Shown here: positions 1-8,605 of the stretch, piece after piece
Layout of the letters: every line of letters starts with the position of its first letter
Position numbering within the stretch: the stretch's first letter is position 1
Assembly (NCBI RefSeq): GCF_944327115.1
Contig: NZ_CALVGS010000052.1
Coordinates: 1-48,247 of the forward strand
Length of the DNA: 48,247 bases
From: an uncultured Traorella sp.
GTDB taxonomy: Bacteria; Bacillota_I; Bacilli_A; Erysipelotrichales; Erysipelotrichaceae
Direction of reading: 5' to 3'
Notes under the pieces: generated by a model
The model's input: the letters and a program-made list of their open reading frames with translations, nothing else
The model's database searches: none
What the model was told of the DNA's origin: nothing
Translations under genes and position numbers: made by a program

Positions 1-579
1 CTGCACCGCTATGTCTTTTCCTCTTATCTGATTGATAAGATGAGAGCGTATAATGTGATTCCCTTGTTTCTGTTTGAAGAAACTCAGTTTTATGAATGTG
101 ACGGCTTCATCTTAGCCGGAGGCGGCGATATCGATCCTAAGCGATATCATCAGCCAAAACATCCCGAAACAAAAATCGATACATGCAAACTTGAAGAAAT
201 GGAATTTGCGGTTGTGGACCATGTTCATAAAAGACAGCTTCCCTTGCTTGGCATCTGCAAAGGAATGCAAGTCATCAATGTCTTTTTTGGCGGTACGCTT
301 CATCAGCATATATCCCAACACCAAAATGTAACACATCCGGTTATCTTATCAAATAAAAAAGAGATCCTTGTTTACAGCGACCATCATCAATGCATCGATC
401 AGCTTGCTTCAGGCTTCCAGATCAAAGCAATGAGCCGTGACCAAAGGATCGAAGCAATACAGATGAATCAGATATTGGGGGTCCAGTGGCATCCTGAAGT
501 AGAAAAGGATTCTTTCCTGCTAACTTCTTTTTTTCAGGAAGTATCGGCCCATAAAGTAACAAAGCATCAGAACCGATAG
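1..579 (+). CDS. Gamma-glutamyl-gamma-aminobutyrate hydrolase-like class I amidotransferase (peptidase C26), 5' partial
   Basis: The frame is open from base 1, so the gene begins upstream; the first in-window ATG at 40 is probably internal. The protein shows the class I glutamine amidotransferase fold of the PuuD/C26 family: an oxyanion GGGDIDP segment, the nucleophile elbow GICKGMQ with its Cys, and a C-terminal QWHPE with the His-Glu pair. All three triad positions are visible, so the enzyme looks intact. Family members hydrolyse gamma-glutamyl amides in the cytosol, for example gamma-glutamyl-GABA in putrescine breakdown. No putrescine genes lie nearby, so the substrate is open. Its last 60 bases overlap the end of the convergent VTT gene. 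Confidence 0.85.
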   Translation: MHRYVFSSYLIDKMRAYNVIPLFLFEETQFYECDGFILAGGGDIDPKRYHQPKHPETKIDTCKLEEMEFAVVDHVHKRQLPLLGICKGMQVINVFFGGTLHQHISQHQNVTHPVILSNKKEILVYSDHHQCIDQLASGFQIKAMSRDQRIEAIQMNQILGVQWHPEVEKDSFLLTSFFQEVSAHKVTKHQNR

Positions 580-1035
580 AATGATCATATAACGGTCAAA
601 GTGGAAATATTCATTTAAAACTGATGAAAAATAAATCAAAAGCAAAGAGCGCAGCCATCGGCATCCCCCATCCAGCAGCATAAACACCCAGCGGTTCATC
701 TTCAACATGCCTGCTGCATAGGAAAGTATAAAGTCAGGAAACGGGGAAAGAGATCCAACAATGATATATAAATAACCCATTTTTTGAAATTTCTCCACCG
801 CTGATGCCATCATTTCCTCACTGACAAACCTTAAAGCTGCCTTTCTGCCATAACGGTTGCTGATCTCATAGCCGATATGACCGCCGATACAGGTACCAAA
901 GCCACTCAGCATTGAATAGAAAAAAGCTTTGTCAGGATATAAAAGACAAAGTGGCAATAAAACTGCTTCCAGTGAAGGAAGTGGTAAAAAAGCTTTAAAG
1001 ATTGAATAAATAAAAAGAAACAAGCCTGATTTCAT
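520..1035 (-). CDS. VTT/DedA-family (YqaA-like) membrane protein
   Basis: This 171-residue protein is almost entirely hydrophobic with about four to five membrane segments. The central part (roughly residues 45-125), with GTCIGGHIGYEISNRYGRKAA, a Phe-Pro-Asp near 'SPFPDF' and an 'AGML' segment, matches the VTT (SNARE-associated) domain of the short YqaA-type DedA relatives. DedA proteins are inner-membrane proteins linked to undecaprenyl-phosphate or phospholipid flipping; the short YqaA branch is poorly characterised. AGGTGAGAT precedes the ATG at 1035. The 3' end runs 60 bases into the convergent hydrolase gene. Family assignment is fairly sure, function is not. Confidence 0.75.
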   Translation of the reverse strand: MKSGLFLFIYSIFKAFLPLPSLEAVLLPLCLLYPDKAFFYSMLSGFGTCIGGHIGYEISNRYGRKAALRFVSEEMMASAVEKFQKMGYLYIIVGSLSPFPDFILSYAAGMLKMNRWVFMLLDGGCRWLRSLLLIYFSSVLNEYFHFDRYMIILSVLMLCYFMGRYFLKKRS

Positions 1036-1063
1036 ATCTCACCTGTTTCATTTTATGTGTCTT

Positions 1064-1816
1064 TTACTGATTTAATTCATCCAGTCGGTGAATGATACGA
1101 TCCGGATAGATCTTTAAGCGTTCAATATCTTTTTCATGATGGACACCGCTAAGCACCAGGATCGTTTCCACATGCTCATTTGCTCCCAACGCTATATCTG
1201 TTTCCAGATTATCACCGATGATGATACATTCTTCTTTAGAAAGATGATAATAATCAAGAGCTTCATAAAGAAAAGCGCTGTGTGGCTTGCCGATCTTCAT
1301 GGACGTCTGCCCACTGGCATATTCAAACATCTTAACAATCGATCCATTTCCGATATGAAACGTATCACCATGAGCCAATAACCGGTCATCATTCGTTCCC
1401 ACCAGAATAGCTCCTCTTAACAGATACTGCAGCGCATGAGAATATTTCTCATAGTTTCCAAGCTTATCAAGTCCCACAAATAAGCATTGCGGTTCTTCGC
1501 TGATTTCAAAACCATTGTTATGCAAGGCTTCTGCCAATCCATCCATACCGATCATCTGCGCTTTATCATAGCCTTTCTTACGCATGATGCGTGCTGCCGC
1601 CATGGAGCTGGTAAAGAAATGCTTCTCTTCTATTCCTTTAAAACCTAATTTTTCCATATGCTCCACATTTTGCCGTAATGTCCGAGTCGCATTATTTGTC
1701 AAAAAGAAAAAAGGAATATGATTCTTTAAGCAGTTATCTATAAATTCCTTTGCACCGGCAATATTACTATTGCCGCGATACATCGTACCATCTAAATCAA
1801 TCAGATATGTTTTCAT
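1064..1816 (-). CDS. HAD-IIA family sugar-phosphate phosphatase (NagD-like)
   Basis: This 250-residue cytosolic hydrolase has HAD motif I DLDGTMYRG at the N terminus (nucleophile Asp 7), motif II FLTNNATR near residue 40, a conserved Lys in 'MKIGKPHS' and motif IV GDNLETDIALG near residue 200. The large cap between motifs II and III and the 'GKP.S.L/F' signature are typical of the NagD/AraL (IIA) subfamily, which dephosphorylates nucleotide or sugar phosphates with broad specificity. The ATG at 1816 lies inside the end of the upstream MFS gene (20-base overlap), so the two are probably co-transcribed and coupled. Confidence 0.88.
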   Translation of the reverse strand: MKTYLIDLDGTMYRGNSNIAGAKEFIDNCLKNHIPFFFLTNNATRTLRQNVEHMEKLGFKGIEEKHFFTSSMAAARIMRKKGYDKAQMIGMDGLAEALHNNGFEISEEPQCLFVGLDKLGNYEKYSHALQYLLRGAILVGTNDDRLLAHGDTFHIGNGSIVKMFEYASGQTSMKIGKPHSAFLYEALDYYHLSKEECIIIGDNLETDIALGANEHVETILVLSGVHHEKDIERLKIYPDRIIHRLDELNQ

Positions 1817-2942
1817 TTTTAATCACCACACCTACTTTACCATATTTTCTCATAAAATACCAAATAAGAAAAGGAAAAAGCGCAAATGAGGCGAAAATAT
1901 ACAAGGCCGTATCAAAAGAAAACCATGCTGTAAGCATTTGACCTAATAAAGAAGCAACAAAACCGCTCATACCGAAATACACCGCAAAACCGATGATCTG
2001 CGAAGAAGCGGCTAAATAAGAAGGTGTACAGCCAACAATGAGCTTTTTAGAAAGGACGACGATGATCGGATGCGTAAAAATCTGAAGCAAAGATACGATA
2101 ATGATCATATAGCTGACAGATACAAAACCATAGAGAGCAAATTTCAATGCACTCATCAATGTACAAAATACCAAGAGCTTAGAAATCGAAAATTTATGAA
2201 AGATCTTTTTTATACTTAAATATATTGGTATTTCCATAAAAGCCTGCAAGGCATATTTCAAAGAGATCATTCCTGCGGAAGCTTTCAGCTGTACCATCTT
2301 ATCAACAACGATATATTGATCGGCAAACCCCATCAGCATCAAAAAGAAAAATATCATTAAATAACCGATATATTCTTTATTTTTCAATAAAAGCAGAAAA
2401 TCCTGCACCTTGATTTCTGTCTTTTCCTTTTGTTTCTCCGGCCACTGATAGATCAAAAAGAAGCTGATCAATGAAGAAAGGATACACAAGCTTCCCTTAC
2501 CGACAGGCATGAGCTGTGCAGAAAGCAAAGAACCGCTGATAAGTCCCAATGCTCCCATGCTTTGATATTTTCCGAAATTATCCGGTTTTGCCATTAGAAC
2601 AATGGTTTCACAGCTGCTCATCAATGTTCGTGAAACACCAATTAATCCTATTAAGAAAAATGCTTTGAAAAGCATTGAATCAATCAAATAAAAAAGGATC
2701 ATAAATCCTATATATAAGCTTGTACTGATATAAAAAGAAGGCTTTAAACGGCCCTGACCATCACTCTTTTTTCCCAGCCACAAAGACATCAAAAATGAAA
2801 ATAAGGCACCTCCGCCAAGAATCATGCTTTTCTCAAAAGCCGTATAACCTGCATCATTGATCAAAGGAATCAGTTGAGATGCAATACATCCTACCGATAC
2901 ATATGAAAAGTAAAGAAAAAAAGCAAGCCGAACATTTTTCAT
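1797..2942 (-). CDS. MFS transporter
   Basis: This 381-residue protein has about 12 hydrophobic segments and the major facilitator loop motif 'WLGKKSDGQGR' between segments 2 and 3 (G-K-x-S-D-x-x-G-R). It looks like the MFS_1-like group that includes sugar and nucleoside permeases; the substrate cannot be read from sequence. The ATG at 2942 follows AGGTG. It is preceded by a long 5' leader with strong dyad symmetry (see 2943-3106) and overlaps the HAD phosphatase downstream, suggesting a two-gene operon in which an imported or exported metabolite is also handled by the phosphatase (inference). Confidence 0.82.
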   Translation of the reverse strand: MKNVRLAFFLYFSYVSVGCIASQLIPLINDAGYTAFEKSMILGGGALFSFLMSLWLGKKSDGQGRLKPSFYISTSLYIGFMILFYLIDSMLFKAFFLIGLIGVSRTLMSSCETIVLMAKPDNFGKYQSMGALGLISGSLLSAQLMPVGKGSLCILSSLISFFLIYQWPEKQKEKTEIKVQDFLLLLKNKEYIGYLMIFFFLMLMGFADQYIVVDKMVQLKASAGMISLKYALQAFMEIPIYLSIKKIFHKFSISKLLVFCTLMSALKFALYGFVSVSYMIIIVSLLQIFTHPIIVVLSKKLIVGCTPSYLAASSQIIGFAVYFGMSGFVASLLGQMLTAWFSFDTALYIFASFALFPFLIWYFMRKYGKVGVVIKNENISD

Positions 2943-3106
2943 GTTTTCACCTGCTTTTAGTATATGACTACAAAGTAGTTCTATGTATAAGGGAAGATAG
3001 AGTTACCAGCTGGTATGAGAAATGAATGAAAAGGGAAATTTAGTACCAACCTTTGTTTAATAACTCTATCATGGTTATTATACCATAAAAAAACTAAAAT
3101 GGTTAA
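2943..3106 (-). promoter_or_regulatory. Promoter and structured 5' leader of the MFS gene
   Basis: On the minus strand a -10 TATAAT (3077-3082) and weak -35 TTAACC (3101-3106) are 18 bases apart and predict a start near 3070. The RNA would begin with GATAGAGTTA (3061-3070), which pairs perfectly with TAACTCTATC (2996-3005). Nested inside, GGTTGGTA pairs with TACCAGCT (3004-3053 region), and TACCAGCTGGTA (3004-3015) is itself a 12-base palindrome. A small ACTAC/GTAGT hairpin follows near 2970. The leader is about 128 nt. I recognise no known riboswitch or T-box consensus in it. It may be a regulatory RNA, a protein operator or only a stabilising 5' fold. Confidence 0.5.
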
Positions 3107-3191
3107 AAAATAACTAAAAATTTTCTTTTTTTTATTAAATAAGTGTTTATCATTTATTCATCTGCATTGTATGATCATAAATGATCAATGA

Positions 3192-4361
3192 TTACTGCCG
3201 TTTTTTATATGCATCGAATAATCTATGTAAAGCAATCTCAAGCTGCTTGGTAGGAAGCGCTAAATTGATCCGCATAAAGCCTTCACCATTCTTCCCAAAT
3301 GTACTTCCTTTATTTACGATAAAGCAAGCATCATCATATAAGAAAGAAAACATTTCTTCTTCATTTTCAAAATAAGCACGCATATCCACCCACATTAAAT
3401 AAGTCCCCTGCAATTCACTGTGCCATGCTTTTGGAAAACAGGAAGCAAAAAAATCAGATGCTTTTTTATAATTGATGCCGACAACATGCATCATTTCTCT
3501 GATCCACCGATCACCACATCGATAAGCACATTCTGTTGCTGCCATGGAAAGCGGATTGATCGAAACATGATCTTCACCGATATAAGCTGTTCGAAGCTTT
3601 TCATTCGGAATGATGATATTGCTTGTCTGCAAACCTGCCAGATTAAACGATTTACTGGCAGCGGTACATAAAATAATTTGATCATAGGTATTTAAAAACT
3701 TTAAGATATTCGTATGTACATAACCTTCCATGATACAGTCATGATGAATCTCATCTGCGACGATCAGGATATCATTGGCTTTGCATATCGCAACGATATG
3801 TGCTAATTCTTCCTGTGTAAATACTTTTCCGACCGGATTATGTGGCGAACATAAAATCAATACCTTATTATTTTTTTCCTTTGCCTGTTTTTCAAACAAG
3901 GCAAAATCAATTTCATAATGCTGATCTTTTAATATCATCGGACATTCGACAACACTTGTCTTATTTGAACGTGCTGCCTTAAAAAACGGCGGATAGACAG
4001 GAGTAAAGATGATCACTCCATCTCCCTCTTCCGTAAATGTTTTGACGCTGCGCACAAGAGCTTCCACAACTCCGTGACTCAGCACGATCCAATCTTTATC
4101 CACATGGACATGATGATGACGTTTCATCCATGAAACGATGCTTTGCAGATAAGCATCGCTCACTGCCTGATAACCATAAGGATCCATTTCATCTACCGCT
4201 TTATGCAAGGCAACCTTTATTTCATCCATGACCTTGAATTCCATATCGGCAACACTCAGGGGAATGATATCTTCAGGATATTCTTCATTTTTTGTGTTAC
4301 GCACCATCCATTTTGATGCGAAGGTCTTTTTTCGATTCAATTTAGATTCAAAATCGTACAT
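3192..4361 (-). CDS. patB: MalY/PatB-type PLP aminotransferase (putative cystathionine beta-lyase)
   Basis: This 389-residue fold-type I PLP enzyme has NPVG (residues 175-178), ADEIHHD (202-208) and the Schiff-base Lys 237 in AASKSFNLAGLQ. The start PLSVADMEFKV and 'DPYGYQ' are typical of the PatB/MalY group, which cleaves cystathionine or cysteine S-conjugates and otherwise acts as an aminotransferase. The length is normal. GAGGAG, provided by the end of the upstream yitT gene, precedes the ATG with only two bases between the genes, so it is the last gene of a three-gene unit (PRiA4-like protein, YitT, PatB). Confidence 0.88.
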   Translation of the reverse strand: MYDFESKLNRKKTFASKWMVRNTKNEEYPEDIIPLSVADMEFKVMDEIKVALHKAVDEMDPYGYQAVSDAYLQSIVSWMKRHHHVHVDKDWIVLSHGVVEALVRSVKTFTEEGDGVIIFTPVYPPFFKAARSNKTSVVECPMILKDQHYEIDFALFEKQAKEKNNKVLILCSPHNPVGKVFTQEELAHIVAICKANDILIVADEIHHDCIMEGYVHTNILKFLNTYDQIILCTAASKSFNLAGLQTSNIIIPNEKLRTAYIGEDHVSINPLSMAATECAYRCGDRWIREMMHVVGINYKKASDFFASCFPKAWHSELQGTYLMWVDMRAYFENEEEMFSFLYDDACFIVNKGSTFGKNGEGFMRINLALPTKQLEIALHRLFDAYKKRQ

Positions 4362-4363
4362 AA

Positions 4364-5236
4364 TTACTCCTCATTCAATAAACGCTTTTCATAATTTCCA
4401 ATGACATGCAAGCCTTCCGAAATAACGATGAAGGCATGTTCATCCATATCCAAAACAAGCTTTTTCAAAGCCGAAATCTCATATTTTGAGATAATCGTCA
4501 CGATGATATCCATATCATGATCCGTATAAGCACCATAGCCATGCCAATAGGTCACCCCTCGGCGAAGCTGTGAAATGATCTTTTTCTTGATCTCTTTATT
4601 TTGTGAAAAGATCATGACATGGGTTGCGATATTCTGTGTATGAAAACGATCGAGTGCCAGCGTAAAAACGGTCACATAGAGAATCGAATAAATGGCCGTT
4701 TCAATATCAAATAAAACAGCACATATCACATAAACAACAGCATTTAAGATCAGTGATAATCGGCCGACAGAACCACCCTTGGTCTTTAAGGCATAATACA
4801 TGCCCAAAATATCAAAACCGCCGCCGCTGCCGCCTTCTCTCAAGCATAAACCAATCCCGATGCCGCCAATCAAACCGCCTACCAAAACACTTGTCAGCGC
4901 ATCTTCCAAAAGCGGCGTCTGCGGTATGGGAATCAAGACCAGCACGATAGATTGAACGATCGTCGAAAGAACCGAAAGATAAAAGAAACGATGTGACAAG
5001 CTGCGATAAGCCATGATATATAATGGTATATTCAATGCGAAATAAACATATCCCGACCAATCATACTGTGACTGGCTTGAAATGACTAAATTAACAATGG
5101 AGCGCAATACCTGAGAAACTCCTAATAAACCGCTGCTGTAAAGATTCAGCGGCACGACCAATAAATTGACCCCTAAAGCAAACAAACTTGACCCAAATAT
5201 GACGATAACATAGGGCTTGATCTGTTTCCAATTCAT
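4364..5236 (-). CDS. YitT family membrane protein (DUF161 + DUF2179)
   Basis: This 290-residue protein has five to six membrane segments in its first 200 residues, including the Gly-rich 'GGLIGGIGIGL' and 'GGSGGGFDILG' stretches characteristic of YitT/DUF161. About 80 soluble C-terminal residues (DUF2179) end in 'FIVISEGLHVIGNYEK'. The family is common in Firmicutes and is a predicted transporter with a regulatory cytosolic domain; no substrate is established. It lies 13 bases after the PRiA4-like gene and two bases before patB, so it is mid-operon. Confidence 0.9.
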   Translation of the reverse strand: MNWKQIKPYVIVIFGSSLFALGVNLLVVPLNLYSSGLLGVSQVLRSIVNLVISSQSQYDWSGYVYFALNIPLYIMAYRSLSHRFFYLSVLSTIVQSIVLVLIPIPQTPLLEDALTSVLVGGLIGGIGIGLCLREGGSGGGFDILGMYYALKTKGGSVGRLSLILNAVVYVICAVLFDIETAIYSILYVTVFTLALDRFHTQNIATHVMIFSQNKEIKKKIISQLRRGVTYWHGYGAYTDHDMDIIVTIISKYEISALKKLVLDMDEHAFIVISEGLHVIGNYEKRLLNEE

Positions 5237-5249
5237 TTTTCTTCACCCT

Positions 5250-6734
5250 CTAACTATATTTCTTATGATCTTTGGCACGCTTCAGCTTCTCTAAAACATT
5301 TTCCTTAGAAAGATCTGCCTGATCCAGTTCATGAATATCAAAACCAAGCTCCTTTAGAAGCATTTCAATGATCTCACGGGGATCGACATCTCTGTAAAGC
5401 ATATCATTTTCCGCATAATAAGCTTCATCTAAAGCAGCCATATCATTCGTCAGCACACATTCGATGTCCAACGCTTCGACAAGCCCCTCCAGTTCACTTT
5501 TAAGCAGCGGATCGCGCAGCAGCAGTCTGCGATCAATACCATATTTCTGCCATCTTGCCAATAATAACCGATAAATTTCATACACCATCGTTTTTAATGA
5601 AGTACAATAGATCTGAACATCCTGAAAGCCATCCTCTTCATTGCCCACGATACACAATGTCTGAAGCTCATCCTTCAAAGGCAAGGTCATGACCTCTATC
5701 ATGGCTTCCCCGTCACCTCTTGCACACTGTTTTTTTATTTGATCGATGCGTGATGGATCAAAATAATCAATACGCAATACCTTCATCTTTCCCTCACAGA
5801 CAGAAATTTGCGCATCAGATATATATTCGACCATTTTACCGCTCTCATATTTGATCTGATTTTCAGCACAATAAGCAATCGTCTTTACATAGCGATGCAA
5901 AGCTTCCAGATAGATCGTTCGATATCCGTAAGGTATCTCTTCATTGCTGTTGACATTGGCATAGCACAAAAAACCGCCATAGCTTCCCACATTTAAGTCA
6001 AAATCATCCGGCTGATCCGTCCTTGTCCGCTTCAATAATGCCAATTCAATACAGTCATGGTATTTTATGATGCTCTGCGAAGGTGCCTGCTGATTAATGC
6101 CCATATACTGAGCCAGCTTATCGGCACTGATATGAAAATTCAGGACGACATCCTCGCTCGCATCACAGCCCATATATACGACCCTGCTGCAAGGAAGATG
6201 GATCTTCACGATCTGGTTATGCATATAATCCTGAAAAAAACGTATTTTCACAAGCTGGCTGATTTCTTTTTGAACATCATCATAAAAGCTTCTTCTATGA
6301 TCCGTTTGAAAAGAAGCCAGCATCTTATTGATCCATTCGAGATCCGCATCGCTTTGCAGTTCTTCTTCAATACCGCTGCCGGCACCCTCATAAAGATTTT
6401 TACCGACGGCCTTGATACATATCGGCACGATATCTGCCTGTATCTCCTTCTCAACAGCAACTATAAAATGAAGCTGATCGATCTTATCATAATAGTAATC
6501 AAAGCTTTCCTTTTCCTTGATACGCACCAATGTTTTTTCAACATTACGATGGGCATCTTTCTGAATCCATTTATCATTAACATGAAACGCATAAGCTTCT
6601 ACATCATCTAAATTAAAAAGAAGCTGAATCATGGAATGTAACTCTTCAAAGGTTGTTTTCTTTGAAACCAGCACTCGGCGCATCACTCTTTTTTTCATTC
6701 CTGTTAAAGAAATTCTCAGTTGAATTGCTTTCAT
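5250..6734 (-). CDS. pRiA4b ORF-3-like domain protein, 494 residues
   Basis: The N terminus (residues 1-60: MKAIQLRISLTGMKKRVMRRV, then TFEELHSMIQLLFNLDD) resembles the PRiA4_ORF3 domain found in plasmid pRiA4b ORF-3-type proteins. The rest, about 430 acidic residues with no membrane segment, I do not recognise; it may contain a DUF6930/DUF7309-like part. It is far longer than the usual 180-residue stand-alone family members. AAGGAGG lies four bases before the ATG. It is first in the operon with yitT and patB. No function can be assigned. Confidence 0.6.
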   Translation of the reverse strand: MKAIQLRISLTGMKKRVMRRVLVSKKTTFEELHSMIQLLFNLDDVEAYAFHVNDKWIQKDAHRNVEKTLVRIKEKESFDYYYDKIDQLHFIVAVEKEIQADIVPICIKAVGKNLYEGAGSGIEEELQSDADLEWINKMLASFQTDHRRSFYDDVQKEISQLVKIRFFQDYMHNQIVKIHLPCSRVVYMGCDASEDVVLNFHISADKLAQYMGINQQAPSQSIIKYHDCIELALLKRTRTDQPDDFDLNVGSYGGFLCYANVNSNEEIPYGYRTIYLEALHRYVKTIAYCAENQIKYESGKMVEYISDAQISVCEGKMKVLRIDYFDPSRIDQIKKQCARGDGEAMIEVMTLPLKDELQTLCIVGNEEDGFQDVQIYCTSLKTMVYEIYRLLLARWQKYGIDRRLLLRDPLLKSELEGLVEALDIECVLTNDMAALDEAYYAENDMLYRDVDPREIIEMLLKELGFDIHELDQADLSKENVLEKLKRAKDHKKYS

Positions 6735-6803
6735 GAATCCTCCTTTATCCTGAGTACATTATACTATATTTTTATTAAAATACTTACTTTTTTTCAAATC
6801 AAT

Positions 6804-6828
6804 CAAAAAGAAGCAGAGCTACCTGCTT
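6804..6828 (-). terminator. Terminator of the NusG-II gene
   Basis: AAGCAG (6823-6828 read on the minus strand) and CTGCTT (6811-6816) form a six-base stem with a GTAGCT loop, followed by CTTTTT. The stem overlaps the stop codon of the gene. Confidence 0.6.
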
Positions 6829-7163
6829 TTCGTATAGATCATAACTTCATTTGGCATACATACGATAGGTGAGAGCGAATCCTTATCATGCCAGCCCATC
6901 TGCTCACAATTGTGATTAGGACATTCAACATCCACGACCCGAAATTTAGAATCCTTGACCTCCAGATGCATGACACCGTAAGAGCCGCTGAATTCATATG
7001 TCTGATCGACATCTATATCAAATTCCAAAATTACTTCATCCCGATATTCCACGACACCGAGATCGCCATGATGCATGCTGCCGATCAGCTGATATACGAT
7101 CACGCCTGCAATTGCTATGATTAATAATCCTATAATCAATTTTATATCTTTTTTGTTCATCAT
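6819..7163 (-). CDS. NusG domain II-containing membrane-anchored protein
   Basis: This 114-residue protein has one N-terminal membrane segment (residues 8-26) followed by an extracellular beta-rich domain. 'VEYRDEVILEFDID', 'YGVMHLEVKDSKFRVVDVECPNHNCEQMGW' (read in part) and 'PIVCMPNEVMIYTKSR' match the stand-alone NusG_II family, including the conserved Cys residues and the 'C.PN...I' ending. It is not the NusG elongation factor; family members often lie near quinone/flavin or FMN-binding membrane genes, which are absent here. GGAG precedes two adjacent ATGs; either could be the start. Confidence 0.8.
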   Translation of the reverse strand: MMNKKDIKLIIGLLIIAIAGVIVYQLIGSMHHGDLGVVEYRDEVILEFDIDVDQTYEFSGSYGVMHLEVKDSKFRVVDVECPNHNCEQMGWHDKDSLSPIVCMPNEVMIYTKSR

Positions 7164-7291
7164 TTTTCTCCAGTAATAAGATTATAGTTGATTCTTATAA
7201 ATTATACAAATGTTTCTCTTAAATTTTTTCAATAAAGCTATCCACATAAAAAATAACGTGATAAAATAAAGAAAAAAATAGGAGATATGAG

Positions 7292-8386
7292 ATGAAAGAT
7301 AAATTACCTGTATTAACATTAGACCCAAATTCAGAAGAAATTCAGGAAACGGTAAATCAGCCGGATGAAATCGTCTTAACAAGTGAAGAAGAAAAACTCG
7401 TGCAGGAATTTTCTGAAAAGATCGATATCAGTGATGCCAATATGGTGCTTCAATACGGTGCCAGCGCTCAATCAAAAATCAGTTCTTTTTCAGAAAGTAC
7501 CCTTGAGAAGGTTCGTACCAAAGATCTGGGTGAGATCGGTGACTCGCTCAGCGAGCTGGTCGCACAGCTGAAAACAAATGAAAAGCCGGCCAAAAAAGGC
7601 TTCTTTGGTTTATTCAATAAATCCAGGATCGAACAGCTCAAGGCCAATTATGCTTCTACGCAGACAAATATTGACAAGGTCGTTTCTGTCTTAGAGAAGC
7701 ATCAGATTTCTTTGATGAAAGATATCACGATGCTCGATCACCTCTATGAGATGAATTTAGAAAATTATAAAGAATTGACATTGTATATTTTAGCCGGCAA
7801 GCGCAAATTGGAAACTGCCCGTCAACAGGAGCTTCCAAAGCTTGTGGAAAAAGCAAATCAGTCCCGCTTGCCTCAAGATGCCCAGGCGGCCAATGATTAT
7901 GCGGAATTCTGCAATCGCTTCGAAAAGAAACTGCATGATTTGGAATTGACACGTACGATCAGCATTCAGATGGCACCGCAGATCCGTCTGGTACAAAATA
8001 ATGATACATTGATGGCGGAAAAGATCCAGTCATCTCTGATCAATACGATTCCTCTTTGGAAAAGTCAGATGGTGCTGGCATTGGGCATTGAGAATTCCCG
8101 TCAGGCCATGGAAGCCCAGCGTACGGTTACCGATATGACAAACGAGCTTTTGAAACGCAATTCAGCTATGTTGAAGCAAGGAACGATCGAAACGGCAAAA
8201 GAAAGTGAACGAGGTATCGTTGATATTGAAACGCTGCAGTCTACCAACAAGGATCTGATCGAAACCCTTGATGAAGTATTGAGGATCCAAACGGAAGGTC
8301 AGCAGAAACGTCAGCAGGCTGAAGCTGAATTAAGAAGGATCGAAAACGAATTAAAAGAAAAACTGACAAATACAGTAAAGGCATAA
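7292..8386 (+). CDS. Toxic anion resistance protein TelA family
   Basis: This 364-residue, mostly helical, highly charged protein has coiled-coil stretches throughout, including 'QQKRQQAEAELRRIENELKEK' (in part) at the end. Motifs 'LSELVAQLK', 'KKGFFGLFNK', 'QISLMKDITMLDHLYEMN' and 'TIPLWKSQMVLALG' are those of TelA/KlaA (PF05816). The family is linked to tellurite and envelope-stress resistance, but the molecular role is unknown. AGGAG precedes the ATG. It is monocistronic, with its own terminator hairpin just after the stop. Confidence 0.88.
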   Translation: MKDKLPVLTLDPNSEEIQETVNQPDEIVLTSEEEKLVQEFSEKIDISDANMVLQYGASAQSKISSFSESTLEKVRTKDLGEIGDSLSELVAQLKTNEKPAKKGFFGLFNKSRIEQLKANYASTQTNIDKVVSVLEKHQISLMKDITMLDHLYEMNLENYKELTLYILAGKRKLETARQQELPKLVEKANQSRLPQDAQAANDYAEFCNRFEKKLHDLELTRTISIQMAPQIRLVQNNDTLMAEKIQSSLINTIPLWKSQMVLALGIENSRQAMEAQRTVTDMTNELLKRNSAMLKQGTIETAKESERGIVDIETLQSTNKDLIETLDEVLRIQTEGQQKRQQAEAELRRIENELKEKLTNTVKA

Positions 8387-8412
8387 GATCATTGGATCTT
8401 ACGCCTTTTACT
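8380..8412 (+). terminator. Terminator after telA
   Basis: GGCATAAGATC (8380-8390) and GATCTTACGCC (8395-8405) form an 11-base stem with one A:C mismatch and a four-base loop, followed by TTTTACTTT. The hairpin overlaps the last codons of the convergent FeoB-associated gene. Confidence 0.75.
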
Positions 8413-8565
8413 TTCATCTACTAACTGTTGGATTGCTTTGGCAGGGCAGCCATCGGCATGCGCACAACCGCTGCATCCACTGCCACAGCCCTTTTGTTTT
8501 CTCATAGATCTTATTGCGAAATATACACATACCAGCAGTATTACCAATACGATAGCAGTTGTCAT
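8389..8565 (-). CDS. FeoB-associated Cys-rich membrane protein, 58 residues
   Basis: Reading ATG at 8565 to TGA at 8389 gives a 58-residue protein: one N-terminal membrane helix (TAIVLVILLVCVYFAIRS), a basic stretch, then CGSGCSGCAHADGC with five Cys within fourteen residues, and a helical tail. This is the layout of the FeoB-associated Cys-rich membrane protein family (FeoC-like accessory in Firmicutes). AGGTGG lies shortly before the ATG. No feoA or feoB lies next to it, so here it is an orphan. A longer overlapping frame on the same strand (8414-8611) lacks any family features and is a shadow. Confidence 0.8.
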   Translation of the reverse strand: MTTAIVLVILLVCVYFAIRSMRKQKGCGSGCSGCAHADGCPAKAIQQLVDESKRRKIQ

Positions 8566-8605
8566 AATCCACCTCTATTGAAAGCATAGCACGATTCAAA
8601 GATAC

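Noticed and set aside
2996-3070. T-box riboswitch before the MFS gene
   Set aside because: The GGTTGGTACTAA stretch only vaguely resembles the T-box sequence AGGGTGGNACCGCG, and no terminator/antiterminator pair is visible.
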